Positions 50,725 to 64,000 of a DNA stretch of 64,000 bases are shown one piece after another (within the stretch, counting starts at the first letter, position 1; every line of letters begins with the position of its first letter). The position numbers and the translations under genes were made by a program. The notes below the pieces were generated by a model. The model had not been told where the DNA came from, ran no database searches, and saw nothing but the letters and a program-made list of their open reading frames with translations. The stretch is from Baylisascaris procyonis (lineage: Eukaryota; Nematoda; Chromadorea; Rhabditida; Ascarididae), in contig JAZARR010000164.1 in assembly GCA_037389465.1 (NCBI GenBank), positions 925,001 to 989,000 on the forward strand, read 5' to 3'.

Positions 50725-52380
50725 TCGAGTTTCACCAAACCGCCAAAATGTTGTCCTATTATATCGCAATTGTTTTGTTGGTCCTTCCATCTAGCCTTTG
50801 TCAATATACCGTACACATAAAATGGTACCACAAAACTTATAAAAAGCAAAATTGTATGCAATGAACCTTTTAATTTCTTAGCACATTTCAACTCAACTGC
50901 CTTTTTTTTGTACTCCATCCATGCAATAAAACATCTGTTACAAGGCATGAATTAGGGCAGATGCATGATCTATAATGTGTGAATGGTATAAAGAGACGAC
51001 TTCACGCACTATGCCTAGTATAGGCTTAGGAAAAAACACAATTTTTTTTTTCAAAACACACAAAAAAACATCTACCTATAACAAACATAAATTTTTCTTC
51101 AAATTTTGAAGTGGAAAAAGGAGAAGTGGGCAAGGATCACAAACAAAAGAAAATTATGTCAACAATTGTGTTGCTTTGACTTGAATAATTTAGTGATCAA
51201 TTCGGGCTAAATTCCAAATCTTTTCGCATAAAGCGAAAACGTTTTTTTTAATAAAAGAAAAATCAAAATCCACATTTTATATTCACATTCATTTAGATTT
51301 TTGACCGATTAATTTCATTCTGTGCTTAAAATTGAATTAATTACTTTCATTTCGCACCATTGTGATGCGATTATTGGGTTGAGTTACTCGCAAGACACAG
51401 ACAAAAATGCTTTCCCTATATTTGATATCGATGTTATTCTTTGGACGACCATATTCGCTGGAATGCTTCCACTGAAATCGTTTATTCGCAACGTCCAATT
51501 GCTGACCACTGGTCGAAAATTTTACAGGTCCATTTCGATTTTTTTTCAATAAGATAACAAGAAAAGAATGAAGGATCAGATATTATGAAAGTCCTTCTAG
51601 GATTGCTTTGACGCATTTTTCGCAACAAAAAACTGCGAGACGCCATTATGGCGACTTAGATATGCTGTAAAATACCCAGCATTGAATGCCTTACCCTACC
51701 CCTACCTGAAGATAATGCTTTGAAGAAGATGAAAATCCCACTATCCCCATGCTTATAATTTAGTGCATTTTCCATGCCGCCACTATCTTTCTATGTTTTC
51801 TCGTTGAAATGATGCAGTCAAAAAGAAGTACGCTCCCGCTAGGATTTGATTTTTCCTCAGATTCGACGCTTGAATTCGTAATTCTACGAAAATATGATAC
51901 TTTGATTGATTCCATATGGGAAGTCTTCATAAATATCGACGTTGAGCTCGTCCGTTTCCTTCCTCTTCCGTTTTCCGTTATGCTTTCTGATCATTTCTAG
52001 TATGCCCTAGTATCCTTTTTTTTTACAATTAATTGTTGTTTTCCATTAAAACCTATGCATCATGTTTCCCTTCAGCGATTCTTGCTCGAACACTATAACA
52101 CCCACTGGAGGCATGTGTTCCTGGCGAAGGACCTTGTGATGGTGGCTTCCGCGGTCCAAAATCATCGAATCATCCTAATGCGTTAGAGGGTCCTCGGCGT
52201 GGACCCCATGAAAGTGACGACAATAAACTCTAAAGACAAGATGGTCCACCTCGAGGAAAATTCGTTGATTAGATGTGGAGAAAGATATTTTCCAGACTGG
52301 AAACAATTGAAGAAGTTGCAACCTGGGAAACTATGGAGCATAAAATATTCATAACAAACTTTATTTTAGACCGATGTGAA
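50725..52380. other. Coding-like block, strand and gene structure unresolved
   Basis: Several segments look coding but do not assemble. Plus strand: an acceptor (CTATATTTGCAG) ends at 50724, and 23 bases on the ATG at 50748 encodes a signal-peptide-like MLSYYIAIVLLVLPSSLC. Plus strand: 51322-51528 and 51826-52000 are open. Plus strand: 52099-52269 reads GEGPCDGGFRGPKSSNHPN, then EGPRRGPHESDDNKL and DGPPRGKFVD with one TAA at 52231. Minus strand: 51994-51884 reads MIRKHNGKRKRKETDELNVD, then IYEDFPYGINQ, with a donor-like GTATCA. Minus strand: 51510-51425 is bounded by ATTTCAG and GTAACT. The interval may contain a split gene plus a pseudogene fragment. Confidence 0.35.
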
Positions 52381-54674
52381 TAAATGAACGAACAAGAATG
52401 AGATAGACAGCACGACAAATATACAAGCAACACCAGCAATCGGTGAGGTGGAAAAGAAATAGACGACAAATGAAAATGGACGAACACAGCACAATAAAGA
52501 TGTTTAGAAGCTACAACGAGGGGATCGACAAAAAACGGCACAAATACGAATATACTGAAGGCTTCTAGAATATTTTAATAAAGAAAACTTAAAACGACTA
52601 AAATTACCACAAACAGCATTTTCAAGCTTATCTAAATTCGGAAATAGGGTGAAGCTAACTTTAGCACAATCCCCCACCCCGTCTCTCTAACCTCCTCCAT
52701 CGACCATGACATATACCCAGCTCATTTTACTTCCACCGCATAACCTATAATCTTAGTTCTGCCTCGAATACGCATCTAAAAAAATCATTTATTTGTGCAG
52801 TTTTTTTGTTTTATTGATTTTATTAAATGAAACGATCTTCCTTCCTTTACATTTACTTAGTGACTAATTCATTGTTTTGTCCATTCTCACACGGTGCTAA
52901 GCTCAGACCCCCTAGTCAAACAGACAGAAATGTTGCGGTCGCTGAAAAAATATCCTGAAAGGAAACCCATCTACATACTCGGCAGTAAGAACTCTGACGG
53001 GTGAAATTATCTGAAATAAAGAGCAAAGCATAGAAAGATGAGGAGCACAAAAGAAGGGGCGATCAATCTACGCAATATAACATCGGCACTGGTGTAAACG
53101 CAAACCCTGCAAAACTATGATGCTAGAATTAGGCAGTTGGTAACTAATGCAGGAATGAAACGGAATTTTAGGATTCAGACATTTTGAAAACTCCCCGGGC
53201 GCTCTGAGCTTTGGGCCATACGAACGCTAACTGCGACAAATCAATGAAAGGGTTATCTTCAAAACAATTTATAACTTTTTAGAATATTTCCATTAAACTG
53301 CCAACTGCCTTCTTTCATGTCATCGCCTCATAGTTGTAGGTTCACGATAACAGTAAATTTATGATATGACTCCACGGAGTTTGAATGACGATCCCATTAC
53401 TTAGAACGAATTGTTCCTGACAAGAGATGCAGCGTCGCATAATCGACTACCCCCCACCACTGTCTACGCTGTCAACAGGGGGTTGTAGAGGAACAGAAGC
53501 CTAGCAGCTTCTATTTCTGTTCTTTCCATCCCCTCTCTCACCTCCATGAAAACACCTCAGGTAGTAGGAAAACTTCAAAAAGCACCGTGCAATCATTGGA
53601 CCATAACGAGAAAATGAAGTCCATCGACACAATTCGACCGCAAACCTCGATTATAGTAGCTTCTTTATCGAAAACTCAGCGATGAAATAGAAAATCGCGC
53701 GCGCGCAAGACCTCTCGTCCGATAGCGAGCGATGACCAGCGCACAGAATTGTGACCCGTCGAAGGCCGATCGCCCCCCCTCAATCTGGCATTCAGCCAGT
53801 ATGATGGGAGTGGCATTCTGCAGACATGGACTGACACTCCATGGCCGATAGCCAATACGATGGTTGATTAGTGCGGTTGATCTTCGTGAGGCGAATTGTA
53901 TCGCATTTTTACGCACAAACTCGCACAATGCCATCAAATGCAGAAACCTGAAAGCTGCAGTCAACTTGGAATCGAAGATCTTAAAATCGGCATTAGCAGA
54001 TAATCTAAAAGTTAACACCTCTCGGCTTGAGAAAATATGCAAATGTGCAAACGCACAAAGGTCACGGTAAGCAGAAATATGGTGGAATGCTTGCTTGGCT
54101 AGAGGTGTTAGTGTTAGCCTGATCATTCTATATCCAATCGCTTCTTCAACGATATACAATTCATTACTCTCTCACTGTCATAAAAATTTTTATAAAATAA
54201 AATGCTTTACAACCTGAAAGTCTGTTGTCGCTGTTGACCAACTCATTACATTGAAGTGATTGATAAGTGAGACTTATTGAAGTTAAGCATACGCGTTTAT
54301 ACATGTGGTGTTGCCTTTTACATTTATGTGAAGCAATCGCTAATAGCTACGACTTTATGTACTCAGTTCATCTCAGCATCTAGAATGACGAACCATCGAG
54401 ACACTGAATCCTTCAACTGCAAACTGCTTAATCGACCGCTGTTTCATACTACAAATATTACAACAACTGTCGAAATATTTCTTAAAACAATACATCTCTA
54501 TCCTTGCAACAGAGTCTTCCTTTTTATATCTGTTAGAAGGAGATAAAAGAACGAGATAAAGTGGATTGTAATCTGCTCACAACGCTAATGTTCGCAATCG
54601 AGGCATTAATATTACTTGCAATTGAATTACAAGAGACAACCTTCTTTTGGTGAACAAGATCAGAGAAGGTATCG
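52381..54674. other. Downstream flank of smg-1; no gene called
   Basis: The minus-strand frame at 54159-53665 (164 codons) starts at TTG and lies partly in a GC-rich patch (53690-53860, with repeated GCGC). It has no splice support and I do not call it. No clear AATAAA was seen on the minus strand directly after the smg-1 stop. Confidence 0.4.

Positions 54675-64000
<9,326 letters not shown>

Noticed and set aside
53665..54159. 164-codon minus-strand frame
   Set aside because: It begins at TTG, lacks splice signals, and its length partly reflects a GC-rich patch with few stop codons. No domain is recognised.

Overview
The window is AT-rich eukaryotic DNA with split genes, homopolymer runs, long TA microsatellites and large gene-poor stretches. 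A nematode is the most likely source, by inference. Splice acceptors are short and T-rich, ending in TTTCAG, TTTGCAG or similar. Several start codons lie 12-25 bases after an acceptor-like AG, as expected if a spliced leader is added in trans. One candidate intron is only 42 bases long, and the SMG-1 homologue has a short C-terminal insertion. No spliced-leader RNA gene was found and the species cannot be named.

Two genes are secure. (1) On the plus strand at 4060-9507, five exons encode a 300-residue protein of the glycine N-acyltransferase-like (GLYAT, GNAT-fold) family. (2) On the minus strand at 63613-54675, eleven exons in matching reading phase encode the last 567 residues of smg-1, the PI3K-related kinase of nonsense-mediated mRNA decay. 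The catalytic loop, activation loop and FATC tail are all present; the gene enters from beyond base 64000.

Two further minus-strand genes are well supported by splice sites and phase but are not recognised. One, at 17282-15373, encodes a 174-residue acidic protein. The other is the 3' end of a gene at 19402-18883, with an AATAAA signal just after its stop. Weaker candidates, mostly short or single-exon, include a possible secreted protein at 39679-39172, a two-exon microgene at 41416-41219, a Lys/Glu-rich reading frame at 44187-43823, and an ambiguous coding-like block at 50725-52380.

Non-coding content includes a diverged tRNA-Lys(CUU) at 14138-14210, a decayed non-LTR retrotransposon reverse transcriptase at about 22966-23555, four (TA)n tracts, several tandem duplications, a G-quadruplex-type tract at 29226, a perfect 19-bp hairpin at 47140 and a cluster of overlapping foldbacks at 11713-11982. 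The roughly 30 kb between 23.5 and 54.6 kb holds no gene that can be called with confidence. Exon coordinates were worked out by hand from splice consensus and phase, and no database search was possible.
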